DNA of 52,882 bases from Micrococcus lylae NBRC 15355 (GTDB taxonomy: Bacteria > Actinomycetota > Actinomycetes > Actinomycetales > Micrococcaceae), in the NCBI RefSeq assembly GCF_001570885.1, contig NZ_BCSN01000016.1:1-52882 (forward strand), in the 5' to 3' direction. Every line of letters begins with the position of its first letter. Positions within the stretch are counted from its first letter, which is position 1. This document shows, in pieces, positions 8,458 through 19,549 of the stretch. The notes under the pieces are model-generated. The model was not told the DNA's origin, made no database searches, and saw only the letters and a list, made by a program, of their open reading frames with translations. Both the position numbers and the translations under genes were made by a program.

Positions 8458-9915
8458 TCAGCGTGGTCCGGGCCCCCGCTTCCCGACGACGGCACTCGCC
8501 GCCGCTTGCAGACCCGCCTCGAGCGGTCCCCGGCTCCGGCACAGGCGGAAGGCCAGCGCCACGGCGAGGCAGCCGGCCCACGCCACGAGCACGGCCACGT
8601 CCGTGTTCCAGCACCAGCCGGGGTCTGCGCAGAATGCGGACGGGCCCCGCAGCCCCGCGTCGGCCAGGGGCGCGAGCACCATCAGGTGTCCGACGTAGAG
8701 GGTGAGTGGGATCCGTCCCACCGTCTCGAGCGGCGCGGTCAGGACCCGCAGCGGCACCCGCCCCGACGCCCGCTCCCGCAACGGAACCCGCCCCGACGCC
8801 CGCTCCCGCAGCGGCACCCGCCCCGGTGCCCGCTCCCGCAACGGAACCCGCCCCGACGCCCGCTCCCGCAGCGGCCCGGAGGCCACGGCTGAGGGGACGA
8901 CGGTCGCAGTGCGGTCGGCGAGCAGCACGGCCAGACCGAGCAGGGCCGTGGCCGCCCCGGCGACGCGCACCGCCTCGCCCATGCCGCCGCCGTGGGGCAC
9001 GGCCAGCGCCAGCCACAGCGGGTCCGGGATGAGCCAGACCAGGGCGTGCTCTCCGGTCAGCAGGGTGGCCCGCAGCGTCTGAAGGTCCACGCCCGTGGCC
9101 GTGGAGATCCGCACCCGCAGGGACTCGTCGCGGGGGAGGGCCAGCCACACGGCGGCACCGGCTCCCCAGGCCGCCGCGCCTGCCGCCAGCATCCGCCCCG
9201 CGGCACGCGGCAGCTCTCCCCGGTCCCGGGCGGCCTCGACGGCGCGGCCCAGGCCGATGCCCAGCATCAGGAAGCCGCCCCAGGCCAGCACCGGGTAGTA
9301 GCCGGTGAGCAGCAGGTCCGAGAGCAGCACGCCGGGCCGGAGCAGGTCGGCGGGAGCCGGCGAGGTCCAGAGCCGGCCGTCCACGGACACGGCGGTCCGG
9401 CCGAGGAAGGACCAGCCCAGTGTGGTCAGGGCGAACACGGCCACGGGTCCGAGCAGGGTCCAGGCCACGCCGGCGGCCAGCGCAGTCCGGACCCGCAGCC
9501 GCAGCAGGGCAGGAGCCAGCGCGAACAGCACGCCGTAGTGGCACAGGATGACCGCCACGGGGGACTCGAGCAGGCCCAGCAGCAGCCCGAGCAGGAACAG
9601 CAGCCCCGCGCGGACCAGGAGGCGGGTGGTCCGCCGGGGGTGAGGGTCCGTCGTCGGCAGGCCGGCGGAGCCGGGGGAGGGCCAGCTGAGTGCGAGGGAG
9701 ACGCCGGCAACCACCACGAACACCGCCGAGGCGAGCCCGGCGAACGCCAGGTGCTCCCAGGAGGGCGAGCCGTCCGCTGCGGTCGGGTTCCCCACATGCA
9801 CGGCCACCATGCCCAGCACCGCCAGCCCGCGGACGGCGTCCACGCCCCGCACACGACGGGCCGGGCGATCCGACGCGGGGCCGCGCCGGGAGGCGGGGGA
9901 GGAGGCAGAGGTCAC
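8458..9915 (-). CDS. multi-pass membrane protein of the DUF1624/DUF418 acyltransferase-like group
   Basis: A protein of about 485 residues with ten or more hydrophobic segments. Its N-terminal GVDAVRGLAVLGMVAVHVGN is the hallmark of this group, which includes heparan-alpha-glucosaminide acetyltransferase relatives; no substrate can be assigned. The GTG at 9915 is preferred because GGGAG lies upstream at good distance. An in-frame ATG at 9963 would add 16 Arg/Pro-rich residues. Near the C-terminus a hydrophilic loop holds 10-residue repeats (SGRVPLRERA), unusual for the family. The gene is divergent from dapA and convergent with the TPR-like gene. Confidence 0.75.
   Translation of the reverse strand: MTSASSPASRRGPASDRPARRVRGVDAVRGLAVLGMVAVHVGNPTAADGSPSWEHLAFAGLASAVFVVVAGVSLALSWPSPGSAGLPTTDPHPRRTTRLLVRAGLLFLLGLLLGLLESPVAVILCHYGVLFALAPALLRLRVRTALAAGVAWTLLGPVAVFALTTLGWSFLGRTAVSVDGRLWTSPAPADLLRPGVLLSDLLLTGYYPVLAWGGFLMLGIGLGRAVEAARDRGELPRAAGRMLAAGAAAWGAGAAVWLALPRDESLRVRISTATGVDLQTLRATLLTGEHALVWLIPDPLWLALAVPHGGGMGEAVRVAGAATALLGLAVLLADRTATVVPSAVASGPLRERASGRVPLRERAPGRVPLRERASGRVPLRERASGRVPLRVLTAPLETVGRIPLTLYVGHLMVLAPLADAGLRGPSAFCADPGWCWNTDVAVLVAWAGCLAVALAFRLCRSRGPLEAGLQAAASAVVGKRGPGPR
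8742..8880 (-). repeat. in-frame 30-bp tandem repeat inside a membrane-protein gene
   Basis: About 4.5 copies of a 30-bp unit encode (S/P)GRVPLRERA. Bases 8761-8820 and 8821-8880 match at nearly every position, so a 60-bp block was duplicated after the 30-bp unit. The copies keep the reading frame. Confidence 0.9.
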
Positions 9916-9998
9916 GGCAGGCTCCCGAGACGGCGGCGGGCGGCGGGCGGTGTGTCTCCGCATGGCGGAACAGCCTCATTCTCCCAGGTGGCGGGCGG

Positions 9999-10004
9999 TA
10001 GGCT
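9999..10004 (+). promoter_or_regulatory. -10 box of dapA, leaderless type
   Basis: TAGGCT with a 6-base spacer (GGGCCC) to the dapA ATG. Confidence 0.6.
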
Positions 10005-10010
10005 GGGCCC

Positions 10011-10928
10011 ATGAGTGAGATCCGCGCCAGCCTCGCACCCGTCGACCCCGTGTTCGGCACCGTCGTGCCCGCCATGGTCACGCCCATGCGGCCGGACGGC
10101 TCCGTGGACCTGGACGCCGCCCAGGCGCTCGCCGAGCACCTGGTGGACAACGGCGCCGACGGTCTCGTGGTCACCGGCACCACCGGCGAGACCTCGACCC
10201 TCACGGACGAGGAGAACGTCGCCATGTTCCGCGCCGTCGTGGAGGCGGTCGGCGGGCGCGCGAAGGTCGTCGCCGGCACCGGCACGAATGACACGAACCA
10301 CTCGCTGCACCTGAGCCAGGCGGCCGCGGAGACCGGCGTGGACGGCCTGCTCCTGGTGACCCCGTACTACAACAAGCCCCCGCAGGCCGGCATCGCGGCG
10401 CACTTCCGTGCGGTCGCGGACAAGGTCGACCTGCCCATCATGCTCTACGACATCCCGGGCCGCTCCGTGATGCCGATCCAGGCCGAGACGCTCCTGTCCC
10501 TGGCCGAGCACCCGAACATCGTGGCTCTCAAGGACGCCAAGGGCGACCTGCAGTCCACGACCACCGTCCTGGCCGAGACCGACCTGGTGGTCTACTCCGG
10601 CGACGACGGCGCCACCCTGCCGCTGATGTCCCTGGGCGCCGTGGGCGTCGTCTCCGTGTCCGCCCACGTGGCCCCCGCGAAGTACCGCGAGCTCGTGGAC
10701 GCCGCCAACGCCGGCGATATCGCCGCCGCCCGGAAGGCCCACTTCGAGCTGGACCCGGTCCAGCGCGCAATCATGACCCACGTCCAGGGCGCGGTCGCCG
10801 CCAAGGCCGTCCTCGCCGCCCAGGGCGTCATCCCGGCCGCCACCGTGCGGCTGCCGCTCGTCGAGGCCACCTCGGACGAGCTCTCGATCATCCGCGCCGA
10901 CCTCGCGGAGGCCGGCATCACCTTCTAG
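10011..10928 (+). CDS. dapA: 4-hydroxy-tetrahydrodipicolinate synthase
   Basis: A 305-residue TIM-barrel aldolase that condenses pyruvate with aspartate semialdehyde, the first committed step of lysine/diaminopimelate synthesis. The Schiff-base lysine is Lys174 in ALKDAKGD. The catalytic tyrosine is Tyr146 in YDIPGRS, and GTTGE near residue 57 lines the active site. Length is normal. The start is supported by the upstream TAGGCT box. The RNase J gene follows after 16 bases, a common actinobacterial pairing that suggests co-transcription. Confidence 0.97.
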   Translation: MSEIRASLAPVDPVFGTVVPAMVTPMRPDGSVDLDAAQALAEHLVDNGADGLVVTGTTGETSTLTDEENVAMFRAVVEAVGGRAKVVAGTGTNDTNHSLHLSQAAAETGVDGLLLVTPYYNKPPQAGIAAHFRAVADKVDLPIMLYDIPGRSVMPIQAETLLSLAEHPNIVALKDAKGDLQSTTTVLAETDLVVYSGDDGATLPLMSLGAVGVVSVSAHVAPAKYRELVDAANAGDIAAARKAHFELDPVQRAIMTHVQGAVAAKAVLAAQGVIPAATVRLPLVEATSDELSIIRADLAEAGITF

Positions 10929-10944
10929 AAGGGAAACCCACACC

Positions 10945-12630
10945 ATGCCCTCAGGCGCACGCCTGCAGACCCCGCCCAAGCTCAAGAAGGGCGCACTTAG
11001 GATCGTGCAGCTCGGAGGTCTCGAAGAGGTCGGCCGCAACATGGTCACCTTCGAGATCGACGGCAAGATCCTCGTCGTCGACTGCGGCGTCCTCTTCCCC
11101 GAGGACACCCAGCCCGGCGTCGACCTGATCCTCCCGGACTTCTCCTACCTGAAGGACCGGCTGGAGGACATCGTGGGCATCGTGCTCACCCACGGCCACG
11201 AGGACCACATCGGTGCCGTGCCGTACCTGCTGCGGCTCAAGTCCGACATCCCGCTGATCGGCTCCCAGCTCACCCTCGCCCTGATCGAGGCCAAGCTCGA
11301 GGAGCACCGCATCAAGCCGCTCACCCTCGCCGTGAAGGAGGGGGACACCGAGCGGTTCGGCCCCTTCGAGTGCGAGTTCGTGGCCGTCAACCACTCCATC
11401 CCGGACGCGCTCGCCGTGTTCGTCCGCACCGCCGCGGGCACCATCCTGCACACCGGCGACTTCAAGATGGACCAGCTGCCGCTCGACGGCCGCATCACGG
11501 ACCTGCGCGCCTTCGCCCGGCTGGGCGAGGAGGGCGTGGACCTGTTCATGACGGACTCCACCAACGCGGAGGTCCCGGGCTTCACCATGACCGAGAAGGA
11601 GATCGGCCCGACCATCGAGCGCTACTTCGCGGACGCGAGGCAGCGGATCGTGGTGGCCTCCTTCTCCTCGCACGTGCACCGTGTGCAGCAGGTCCTGGAC
11701 GCGGCCGCGAAGCACGGCCGCAAGGTCGCCTTCGTCGGCCGCTCGATGATCCGCAACATGGGCATCGCCTCGAAGCTCGGCTACCTGGACGTGCCCGACG
11801 GCCTGCTCATCGACGCCCGCAAGGTGGACAAGTACCGGGACGACGAGGTCGTGCTGATGTGCACCGGCTCCCAGGGCGAGCCGATGGCCGCCCTGTCCCG
11901 CATGGCCAACGGCGACCACCAGGTCCAGCTGGAGGAGGGCGACCTCGTGGTCCTCGCCTCCTCGCTGATCCCGGGCAACGAGAACTCCGTCTTCCGCATC
12001 ATCAACGCCCTCATGAAGCTGGGCGTGCAGGTGGTGCACAAGGGCATGGCCAAGGTGCACGTCTCCGGCCACGCCTCCGAGGGCGAGCTGCTCTACTGCT
12101 ACAACATCGTCAAGCCGCGTCACGTCATGCCGGTGCACGGCGAGACCCGCCACCTGATCGCCAACGGCCGCATCGCGCAGAAGACCGGCGTGCCGGAGGA
12201 GAACATCGTCCTGGCCGCCAACGGCACCGTGGTGGACATGGCGGACGGCCGCGTCCGCGCCGTCGGCGAGATCGACTGCGGCTACGTCTACGTGGACGGC
12301 TCCTCGATCGGCGAGATCTCGGACGCGGACCTGAAGGACCGCATGGTGCTCGGCGAGGAGGGCTTCGTCTCCGTCATCACCGTGGTGAACCGCCAGTCCG
12401 GCAAGATCATCTCCGGCCCGGACATCCACGTCCGAGGCGTGGCCGAGGACGCCAAGGTGTTCGAAGGCATCAAGCCCAAGATCGCCCGCGCGCTCGAGGA
12501 GGCCGTGCAGTCCGAGAAGACGCACACCACCCACCAGCTGCAGCAGGTCGTCCGCCGCACCATCGGCACCTGGATCAACCGCAAGCTGCGCCGCCGCCCG
12601 ATGATCGTCCCGGTGGTCATCGAGGCCTGA
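10945..12630 (+). CDS. rnj: ribonuclease J
   Basis: A 561-residue metallo-beta-lactamase/beta-CASP ribonuclease with 5' exonuclease and endonuclease activity in RNA maturation and decay. The zinc motif THGHEDH is at residues 82-88, and the beta-CASP region and a C-terminal domain ending RKLRRRPMIVPVVIEA are intact. Length matches actinobacterial RNase J. The start has an AAGGGAAA-type ribosome site and lies 16 bases after dapA. A strong hairpin follows about 130 bases downstream. Confidence 0.97.
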   Translation: MPSGARLQTPPKLKKGALRIVQLGGLEEVGRNMVTFEIDGKILVVDCGVLFPEDTQPGVDLILPDFSYLKDRLEDIVGIVLTHGHEDHIGAVPYLLRLKSDIPLIGSQLTLALIEAKLEEHRIKPLTLAVKEGDTERFGPFECEFVAVNHSIPDALAVFVRTAAGTILHTGDFKMDQLPLDGRITDLRAFARLGEEGVDLFMTDSTNAEVPGFTMTEKEIGPTIERYFADARQRIVVASFSSHVHRVQQVLDAAAKHGRKVAFVGRSMIRNMGIASKLGYLDVPDGLLIDARKVDKYRDDEVVLMCTGSQGEPMAALSRMANGDHQVQLEEGDLVVLASSLIPGNENSVFRIINALMKLGVQVVHKGMAKVHVSGHASEGELLYCYNIVKPRHVMPVHGETRHLIANGRIAQKTGVPEENIVLAANGTVVDMADGRVRAVGEIDCGYVYVDGSSIGEISDADLKDRMVLGEEGFVSVITVVNRQSGKIISGPDIHVRGVAEDAKVFEGIKPKIARALEEAVQSEKTHTTHQLQQVVRRTIGTWINRKLRRRPMIVPVVIEA

Positions 12631-12640
12631 CCGGGACGCA

Positions 12641-12698
12641 GCCGGCCGCGCGTCGCCCGCACGCCGGTCGCGTGTTGGCAGCGCCGGCCGCGCGTCGC
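12641..12698 (+). repeat. short direct repeat after the RNase J gene
   Basis: GCCGGCCGCGCGTCGC occurs at 12641-12656 and again at 12683-12698. It lies in a GC-rich interval before the terminator hairpin and may reflect local duplication. Confidence 0.5.
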
Positions 12699-12760
12699 TC
12701 GCCACACGGGCCGCGCGCCGGCAGCACCGCCCGGCCCCGCCGGCCCGCACGCCGGCCGCC

Positions 12761-12801
12761 CGAAGCCCCGCGGTGTCCTCCTGGGACGCCGCGGGGCTTC
12801 G
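12761..12801 (+). terminator. hairpin terminator after the RNase J gene
   Basis: Perfect 13-base arms CGAAGCCCCGCGG (12761-12773) and CCGCGGGGCTTCG (12789-12801), with further pairing possible inside the loop. There is no U tract, which is usual for high-GC actinobacteria. Confidence 0.75.
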
Positions 12802-12819
12802 CGGTACCGTAGGAGCGAT

Positions 12820-15800
12820 ATGGCGACTCGTACTTCCCCCGCGCGCTCGTCGTCCTCCTCCACCCGTTCCCGCTCCGGCTCCGGCCGGTCCGGGGGCTCC
12901 ACGCGAGGCAAGGGCGCGACCACCAAGACCACCGTCGACCTGGACCGGCCGCCGCTGCCGGTCCGGGTCCTCCACGCGATCTGGATGGCCCTGGCCACCC
13001 CGGTCGGCGCCGTCGTGCGCAAGCTCGGCCCGGACGTGCGCATCCCGCGTGAGGACCGCCGGGACGGCACCGGCTTCCTGCTCGTGCTCCTGGCCGCGCT
13101 CGTCGCCGCCGTCGAGTGGTGGGGCCTGCGGGACGTCACCGAGTTCGGCCGCATCGTCAACGCGGTGGTGGCCGGCACCGTCGGCTGGTTCGCCTTCCTC
13201 GTCCCCTTCGTCCTGGTGATCATCGCCGTACGCTGCTTCCGCACGCCCACCGAGCACCGGACCAACGGACGCATCATCATCGGGCTGCTGGTCGCCACGG
13301 TCGCAGGCTCCGGCATCGCCCACCTCGCCGGGGGACTGCCTTCGGCGGCCGAGTCCTTCGAGGACATGCTTCGCGCCGGCGGCATGGTCGGCTACCTCGC
13401 CACCAGCCCGCTCGCCTCCCTGCTGACGGCCGTCCCCGTGTGGGCGGTCATGATCGCCCTCGCGTTCTTCTCCCTCCTCATCATCACGGCCACCCCGCTG
13501 GGGGCCATCGGCGAGCGCCTCCGCGCCGGCTACGCCTGGCTCACCGGGCAGGACCCGCAGGCCGCCGCCGAGGTCGCCCGCGAGCGCAAGGCCGCCCGTC
13601 GGGCCCGCCGCGAGGGCCACGCGGACGAGGACGGCACCGAGGGCTCTGAGGGTCGCACGCACCCGGACCACGACCAGTCCTACCTGGACTCCACCTCCCG
13701 CGCCGCCGACGCGCCGGCCCCGGCCCGGCGCCCCGGTCTGTTCGCCCGCCTGTTCGGCCGCGGCCGCCGGGCCGAGGAGCCCGTGGAGCCGGAGTACACG
13801 CAGACCCGCGCCTACGACTCGGCCCTCGTGGACGAGGAGGAGACCGCCGCCGTGCCCGCGGACGAGCAGCCCACCCAGGCGCTGTCCCGTCCGCTCGACG
13901 ACGCCGGCCGCCGCTCCGGCTCCCACGTCTTCGACGCCGCCGCGGACTTCCCTGAGGCCGAGGACGAGGCCGCCGGCCCGGACACCGAGGAGCTGCCGAC
14001 TGTCCCGGCGGGCGTGAAGCGCCCGACCGCCGCGGACCGCGCGCTCGAGCAGGTCCGCGAGCACGCCCGTGCCCAGCAGGCCTCCCGCCCCGCGGAGGCG
14101 GACGTCTCCGCCCGCCCGGTGGCGAAGCATGCCGGCGAGGACTGGACCGACGCGCCCGGCGAGGCGGACGCGGACGGCAGGGGGCCGTCGTCGTCCGCGG
14201 ATGCCGCCGGCGCCCCGGCCGTGCAGTCCGTCTCCACCCCGGAGCCGGTGCCGGCCGTGCCGTCCGTCCCGGCCAAGACCGAGCAGCTCGAGCTCGGCGG
14301 GGACGTGTCCTACACGCTGCCCGAGTCCTCCCTGCTGCCGGCCGGACCGGCGCCGAAGGAGCGCTCGGAGTCCAACGACCGGATCGTGGAGGCGCTGACC
14401 ACCTGCTTCCAGGAGTTCAAGGTGGACGCGAAGGTCACCGGGTTCTCCCGCGGCCCCACCGTGACCCGCTACGAGGTGCACGTCGCCCCGGGCACCAAGG
14501 TGGAGAAGGTCACCGCCCTGGAGAAGAACATCGCCTACGCGGTGGCGTCCTCTGATGTGCGCATCCTCAGCCCCATCCCGGGCAAGTCGGCGATCGGCAT
14601 CGAGATCCCGAACACGGACAAGGAGGTCGTCGTTCTCGGCGACGTCCTGCGCTCGCAGGCCGCCCAGCGCAACGAGCACCCGATGATCATGGGCGTCGGC
14701 AAGGACGTGGAGGGCGGCTACGTGGTGGCCAACCTGGCGAAGATGCCGCACATGCTCGTGGCCGGCGCCACCGGTGCGGGCAAGTCCTCCTTCGTGAACT
14801 CGATGATCACCTCGATCCTCATGCGTGCCACCCCGGACGACGTCCGCATGGTCATGGTGGACCCGAAGCGCGTGGAGCTCACCGCCTACGAGGGCGTCCC
14901 GCACCTGGTGACCCCGATCATCACCAACCCGAAGAAGGCCGCCGAGGCCCTGCAGTGGGTGGTGAAGGAGATGGACACCCGCTACGACGACCTCGCCGCG
15001 TTCGGCTTCAAGCACATCGACGACTTCAACAAGGCCGTCCGCGCCGGGAAGGTCCAGCTGCCGCCGGACTCGAAGCGTCAGCTGCGCCCGTACCCGTATC
15101 TGCTGGTGATCGTGGACGAGCTCGCGGACCTGATGATGGTCGCCCCGCGTGACGTGGAGGACGCGATCGTGCGCATCACCCAGCTGGCCCGTGCCGCCGG
15201 CATCCACCTGGTGCTGGCCACCCAGCGGCCGTCCGTGGACGTGGTCACCGGCCTGATCAAGGCCAACGTGCCCTCCCGCATGGCGTTCGCCACCTCCTCG
15301 GTGACCGACTCCCGCGTGGTCCTGGACCAGCCCGGTGCCGAGAAGCTCCTCGGCCAGGGCGACGCCCTGTTCCTGCCCATGGGCAAGTCCAAGCCGATGC
15401 GTGTGCAGGGCGCCTGGGTCAACGAGTCCGAGATCCACGCCGTGGTGGAGCATGTGAAGTCCCAGATGCAGGTCCAGTACCGCGACGACGTGGTGCCGGA
15501 GAAGGCCGAGAAGGTGATCGACGAGGACATCGGAGACGACCTGGACCTGCTGCTGCAGGCCGTGGAGCTGGTGGTGACCACCCAGTTCGGCTCCACCTCC
15601 ATGCTGCAGCGCAAGCTCCGCGTGGGCTTCGCCAAGGCCGGCCGCCTCATGGACCTCATGGAGTCCCGCGGCGTGGTGGGCCCGTCCGAGGGCTCCAAGG
15701 CCCGCGACGTGCTGGTCAAGCCGGACGAGTTGGCCGGTGTGCTCGCCACCATCAGCGGCGACGCCCCGCCGGAGCCTGCCCCCGCGCCGGCCGGCGAGGC

Positions 15801-15960
15801 CCCGTCCGGCGGTGCCGGCGCGGGTGCCGGAGCCGCCGGGGGCGACGGCGCCCGTGACCTGGTGGCCGAGGACCTGGACAATCGTCCTCAGGCCCAGCAG
15901 TGGCACGATGAGGACGACGCGGAGGGGTCTGAGGACGCATGGCAGCTGACCGGCCGATGA
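12820..15960 (+). CDS. ftsK: DNA translocase FtsK/SpoIIIE family
   Basis: A 1046-residue septal DNA pump. A basic Ser/Arg-rich start is followed by about four membrane segments within residues 70-230. Next comes a long, low-complexity Pro/Ala/Glu linker to about residue 500, then the motor domain with Walker A GATGAGKS at 649-656 and Walker [12 protein letters not shown]. The C-terminal winged-helix gamma domain is recognisable around [20 protein letters not shown]. It moves and resolves chromosomes at division. A short Ala/Gly/Pro tail follows the gamma domain. It heads the ftsK-pgsA-cinA-clgR group conserved in actinobacteria. Confidence 0.97.
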   Translation: MATRTSPARSSSSSTRSRSGSGRSGGSTRGKGATTKTTVDLDRPPLPVRVLHAIWMALATPVGAVVRKLGPDVRIPREDRRDGTGFLLVLLAALVAAVEWWGLRDVTEFGRIVNAVVAGTVGWFAFLVPFVLVIIAVRCFRTPTEHRTNGRIIIGLLVATVAGSGIAHLAGGLPSAAESFEDMLRAGGMVGYLATSPLASLLTAVPVWAVMIALAFFSLLIITATPLGAIGERLRAGYAWLTGQDPQAAAEVARERKAARRARREGHADEDGTEGSEGRTHPDHDQSYLDSTSRAADAPAPARRPGLFARLFGRGRRAEEPVEPEYTQTRAYDSALVDEEETAAVPADEQPTQALSRPLDDAGRRSGSHVFDAAADFPEAEDEAAGPDTEELPTVPAGVKRPTAADRALEQVREHARAQQASRPAEADVSARPVAKHAGEDWTDAPGEADADGRGPSSSADAAGAPAVQSVSTPEPVPAVPSVPAKTEQLELGGDVSYTLPESSLLPAGPAPKERSESNDRIVEALTTCFQEFKVDAKVTGFSRGPTVTRYEVHVAPGTKVEKVTALEKNIAYAVASSDVRILSPIPGKSAIGIEIPNTDKEVVVLGDVLRSQAAQRNEHPMIMGVGKDVEGGYVVANLAKMPHMLVAGATGAGKSSFVNSMITSILMRATPDDVRMVMVDPKRVELTAYEGVPHLVTPIITNPKKAAEALQWVVKEMDTRYDDLAAFGFKHIDDFNKAVRAGKVQLPPDSKRQLRPYPYLLVIVDELADLMMVAPRDVEDAIVRITQLARAAGIHLVLATQRPSVDVVTGLIKANVPSRMAFATSSVTDSRVVLDQPGAEKLLGQGDALFLPMGKSKPMRVQGAWVNESEIHAVVEHVKSQMQVQYRDDVVPEKAEKVIDEDIGDDLDLLLQAVELVVTTQFGSTSMLQRKLRVGFAKAGRLMDLMESRGVVGPSEGSKARDVLVKPDELAGVLATISGDAPPEPAPAPAGEAPSGGAGAGAGAAGGDGARDLVAEDLDNRPQAQQWHDEDDAEGSEDAWQLTGR

Positions 15961-16631
15961 GCGGCTCTGTGAACGGTGCCGACGCGCCGACCCCGCCGGA
16001 CGCCTCCGAGCAGGCGGCGGCCTCGCAGACCCCGCCTCAGCACTCCAACTGGAACCTGCCGAACGTGCTCACCGCGGTGCGCATCGTCATGGTCCCGTTC
16101 TTCGTGTGGGCGCTCTGGGCCGGCGGCCCGTGGGGCGAGGACTCCACCGCCGCCCGCTGGATCGCGTTCGTGCTCTTCGCCGCGGCGATGTACACGGACA
16201 AGCTGGACGGGGACATCGCCCGGGCCCGCGGGATCGTGACGGACTTCGGCAAGATCGCCGACCCCATCGCGGACAAGCTGCTCACCGGCGCCGCCCTGGT
16301 GGTCTTCTCCCTGCTCGGCGAGCTGTGGTGGTGGGTCACCGTCCTGTTCCTCGTGCGCGAATGGGGGATCACCCTGCTGCGCCTGGTGGTGATCAGGTAC
16401 GGCGTCATGCCGGCCTCTAAGGGCGGAAAGCTCAAGACGGTGCTGCAGACCGCGGGCATCGGCTTCCTGTCCATGCCCCTGTTCGAGGTCCTCGGCTTCT
16501 GGTGGGCCTATGTCGGCTGGTTCTTCCTCGGTGCCGCGCTCGTGGTGACCGTGGTGACCGGCGTCGACTACGTCCGCCAGGCGGTGCTGCTGCGCCGCGA
16601 GGCCCTCGCCTCCGGGCGCGTGACCCGCTGA
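15939..16631 (+). CDS. pgsA: CDP-diacylglycerol-glycerol-3-phosphate 3-phosphatidyltransferase
   Basis: A 230-residue integral membrane enzyme of phosphatidylglycerol synthesis. The CDP-alcohol phosphotransferase signature DxxDGxxAR...GxxxDxxxD spans Asp87 to Asp112 with all catalytic aspartates present. Several membrane helices follow. It overlaps the end of ftsK. The ATG at 15939 has GAGG four bases upstream; an alternative ATG at 15957 overlaps the ftsK stop as ATGA and would shorten the protein by six residues. The order ftsK-pgsA-cinA-clgR matches other actinobacteria. Confidence 0.93.
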   Translation: MAADRPMSGSVNGADAPTPPDASEQAAASQTPPQHSNWNLPNVLTAVRIVMVPFFVWALWAGGPWGEDSTAARWIAFVLFAAAMYTDKLDGDIARARGIVTDFGKIADPIADKLLTGAALVVFSLLGELWWWVTVLFLVREWGITLLRLVVIRYGVMPASKGGKLKTVLQTAGIGFLSMPLFEVLGFWWAYVGWFFLGAALVVTVVTGVDYVRQAVLLRREALASGRVTR

Positions 16632-16667
16632 GTCCGGTGCCGGTGCCGGTGCCCTGAGGAGACCCAC

Positions 16668-17219
16668 ATGACGACGACGGCACAGCCCTCCGCCTTCCTC
16701 CTCGCCCTGGTCCGGGGGCTGAGGGAGCAGGGCCTGACCCTGGCCTGCGCCGAGTCCCTCACCGCCGGCCGCGTGGCGGCCGCCGTGGCCGACGTTCCCG
16801 GGGCCTCGGCCGTGCTGCAGGGCGGGGTGGTGGCCTACCAGAACCGCGTGAAGCACGAGGTGCTCGGCGTGGACGCGCAGGTGCTGGACACCCGCGGCGC
16901 CGTGGACCCGGAGACCGCCCGCCAGATGGCCGCCGGCGCGCGCCGCCTCGTCGGCGCGGACATCGGGGTCTCCACCACCGGCGTCGCCGGTCCGGAACCG
17001 CACCAGGGCAAGGCCGTGGGGACGGTCTGGGTGGGCCTGGCCGTCGGTGAGGATCTGGCGGATCGGGCGGCCGTCGTCGTGGGCGAGCGCGGTGAGCCCC
17101 AGGCGGACGGGACGGTCACGGCGGCCCGGCTCCTCCGGCTGGACGGGGACCGCGAGGAGATCCGGGCCCAGTCCACGCAGGCCGCGCTGGCCATGGTGGC
17201 CGAGCTGCTCGGCCGCTGA
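16668..17219 (+). CDS. cinA: CinA C-terminal domain protein, nicotinamide-nucleotide amidohydrolase
   Basis: A 183-residue stand-alone PncC/CinA domain. Family features are the start region ACAESLTAGRVAAAVADVPG, the VVAYQNRVKHEVLGV segment and the GVSTTGVAGPEPHQGK loop. Characterised members deamidate nicotinamide mononucleotide in NAD recycling. The N-terminal molybdopterin-like domain of long CinA proteins is absent, as in many actinobacteria. A GAGGAGA ribosome site lies upstream and the gene follows pgsA by 36 bases. Confidence 0.92.
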   Translation: MTTTAQPSAFLLALVRGLREQGLTLACAESLTAGRVAAAVADVPGASAVLQGGVVAYQNRVKHEVLGVDAQVLDTRGAVDPETARQMAAGARRLVGADIGVSTTGVAGPEPHQGKAVGTVWVGLAVGEDLADRAAVVVGERGEPQADGTVTAARLLRLDGDREEIRAQSTQAALAMVAELLGR

Positions 17220-17430
17220 CGTGCGCGGACCCACGCCTGCCGCGCCGCCGGTGCGATGCCGTCGGCCGGTGACGGAGCGCGCGAACGTCACGGAACGGAA
17301 AAGTTCGCCCCGGCGGGAATGATCACCGCACCGGCGTGGTTGTCCTGAACGAGTCAAGAACAGAGGGCGCGATCGGACCGGGCGACCTCAGCGCTGTGGT
17401 CCAGGGAACGTCCAGGAGGTACCGATAGAC

Positions 17431-17856
17431 ATGATGAGGCACCCCATCCACACCAACGGCATCACCCGCTGGGTCCAGGACGGACCGCAGGATGAGGCCC
17501 ACCAGACCCCCGCCGCCCCCGAGATCAAGGAGCGCTCCATGCCCATCCTCCGTCACGAGATCGGCGACGTCCTCCGCGACGTCCGCCAGCGCCAGGGCCG
17601 CACGCTCCGCGAGGTGTCGCACGACGCCCGCGTCTCCCTCGGCTACCTGTCCGAGGTGGAGCGCGGCCAGAAGGAGGCCTCCTCCGAGCTGCTGGCCTCG
17701 ATCTGCGACGCACTCGACGTGCCGCTGTCCGCCATGCTCCGGGAGGTCTCGGACCGCATCGCCGAGCAGGAGGGCGTCATCGTCCCGGACACCGTGCCGG
17801 ACGAGCTGACCGCAGACCTCGGCGGCTCCGGCCGCGTGGGCACCCTCGCCCACTGA
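17431..17856 (+). CDS. clgR: XRE-type transcriptional regulator ClgR
   Basis: A 141-residue regulator whose core, [20 protein letters not shown] onward to residue ~115, is the ClgR helix-turn-helix with the signature [14 protein letters not shown]. ClgR activates clp protease and stress genes in actinobacteria, and its place after pgsA-cinA is conserved. Two starts are possible. The ATG at 17431 follows a full AGGAGGT site, and codons 1-36 keep high GC at third positions, so I choose it. An internal ATG at 17539 also has AAGGAG six bases upstream and would give the size of M. tuberculosis ClgR. A possible ClgR-like site, GTTCGCCCCGGCG, lies at 17303-17315. Confidence 0.85.
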   Translation: MMRHPIHTNGITRWVQDGPQDEAHQTPAAPEIKERSMPILRHEIGDVLRDVRQRQGRTLREVSHDARVSLGYLSEVERGQKEASSELLASICDALDVPLSAMLREVSDRIAEQEGVIVPDTVPDELTADLGGSGRVGTLAH

Positions 17857-17876
17857 TCGTCGGATCCGCTGCTCCA

Positions 17877-17922
17877 CGACGACGGGCGGTCGCCTTCACA
17901 CGAAGGCGACCGCCCGTCGTCG
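17877..17922 (+). terminator. strong hairpin terminator after clgR
   Basis: A perfect 21-base stem (17877-17897 with 17902-17922) around the loop ACAC. The arms begin CGACGACGGGCGG. It separates clgR from the DUF3046-recA group. Confidence 0.85.
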
Positions 17923-18028
17923 CGTCACGGCGGCACGCCGCCGTGACATCATCGACACCGCACGCCCGGGCAGGGCGCGCTCCCGTGGCTCCGCGCCGCG
18001 GACCGAGAGACGATCCGAGAGGACCTGC

Positions 18029-18247
18029 ATGCGCCGCAGCGAGTTCACCCGCCTCGTGGCCGAGGAGTTCGGCCCCGCCCGGGGACCGGTGATCGTGGAC
18101 ACCCTGAACCTGCCCGGGCTCGACTGCACGGGCGCCGAGGCGTTGGCGAAGGGGGTGGACCCGCGGGACGTCTGGCGGGCGATCTGCGACCTGCAGGACG
18201 TGCCGGAGGAGCGCCGGCTCGGCCGGGACATCCCGCCGAAGGGGTGA
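18029..18247 (+). CDS. DUF3046 family protein
   Basis: A 72-residue protein of the small actinobacterial family found just upstream of recA. It keeps the family landmarks EFTRLVAEEFG, a central LPGLDCTGAEAL and GVDPRDVWRAICDLQDVPEE. No enzyme motif or membrane segment is visible and the function is unknown. The start has GAGAGGA eight bases upstream. The recA SOS box begins 25 bases after its stop, so this gene lies outside the LexA-controlled transcript. Confidence 0.88.
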   Translation: MRRSEFTRLVAEEFGPARGPVIVDTLNLPGLDCTGAEALAKGVDPRDVWRAICDLQDVPEERRLGRDIPPKG

Positions 18248-18271
18248 GCGCCGGACACGCCGCACCGTGTA

Positions 18272-18287
18272 TCGAACACATGTTCGA
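18272..18287 (+). promoter_or_regulatory. LexA-binding SOS box upstream of recA
   Basis: A perfect actinobacterial-type palindrome TCGAAC-ACAT-GTTCGA, about 170 bases before the recA start. TAGTGT at about 18298 could serve as a -10 box just downstream. Confidence 0.92.
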
Positions 18288-18459
18288 AGATGTGCGGTAG
18301 TGTCCTCCACAGCAGACCGAATGCGGGCTGCCGTCCACAGATCCGCCGGCGCGCCCTATCGTGTCGGCGCCCGTCCGTAGTGTCGTCCACGAGCGGATCG
18401 GACGGACCCGCGCCGGGCCCCGCGGCCCGGACCGAAGACCACACATCCAGAGGTGAAAG

Positions 18460-19524
<1,065 letters not shown>

Positions 19525-19549
19525 TCCGCCGCACCGCACGGATCAGCGC

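Noticed and set aside
10951-15906. A 1651-codon open frame on the minus strand across the RNase J gene, ftsK and pgsA start
   Set aside because: It is the complement of well-recognised genes, has no family motifs and reads as low-complexity Gly/His/Val/Asp sequence, an artefact of high GC.
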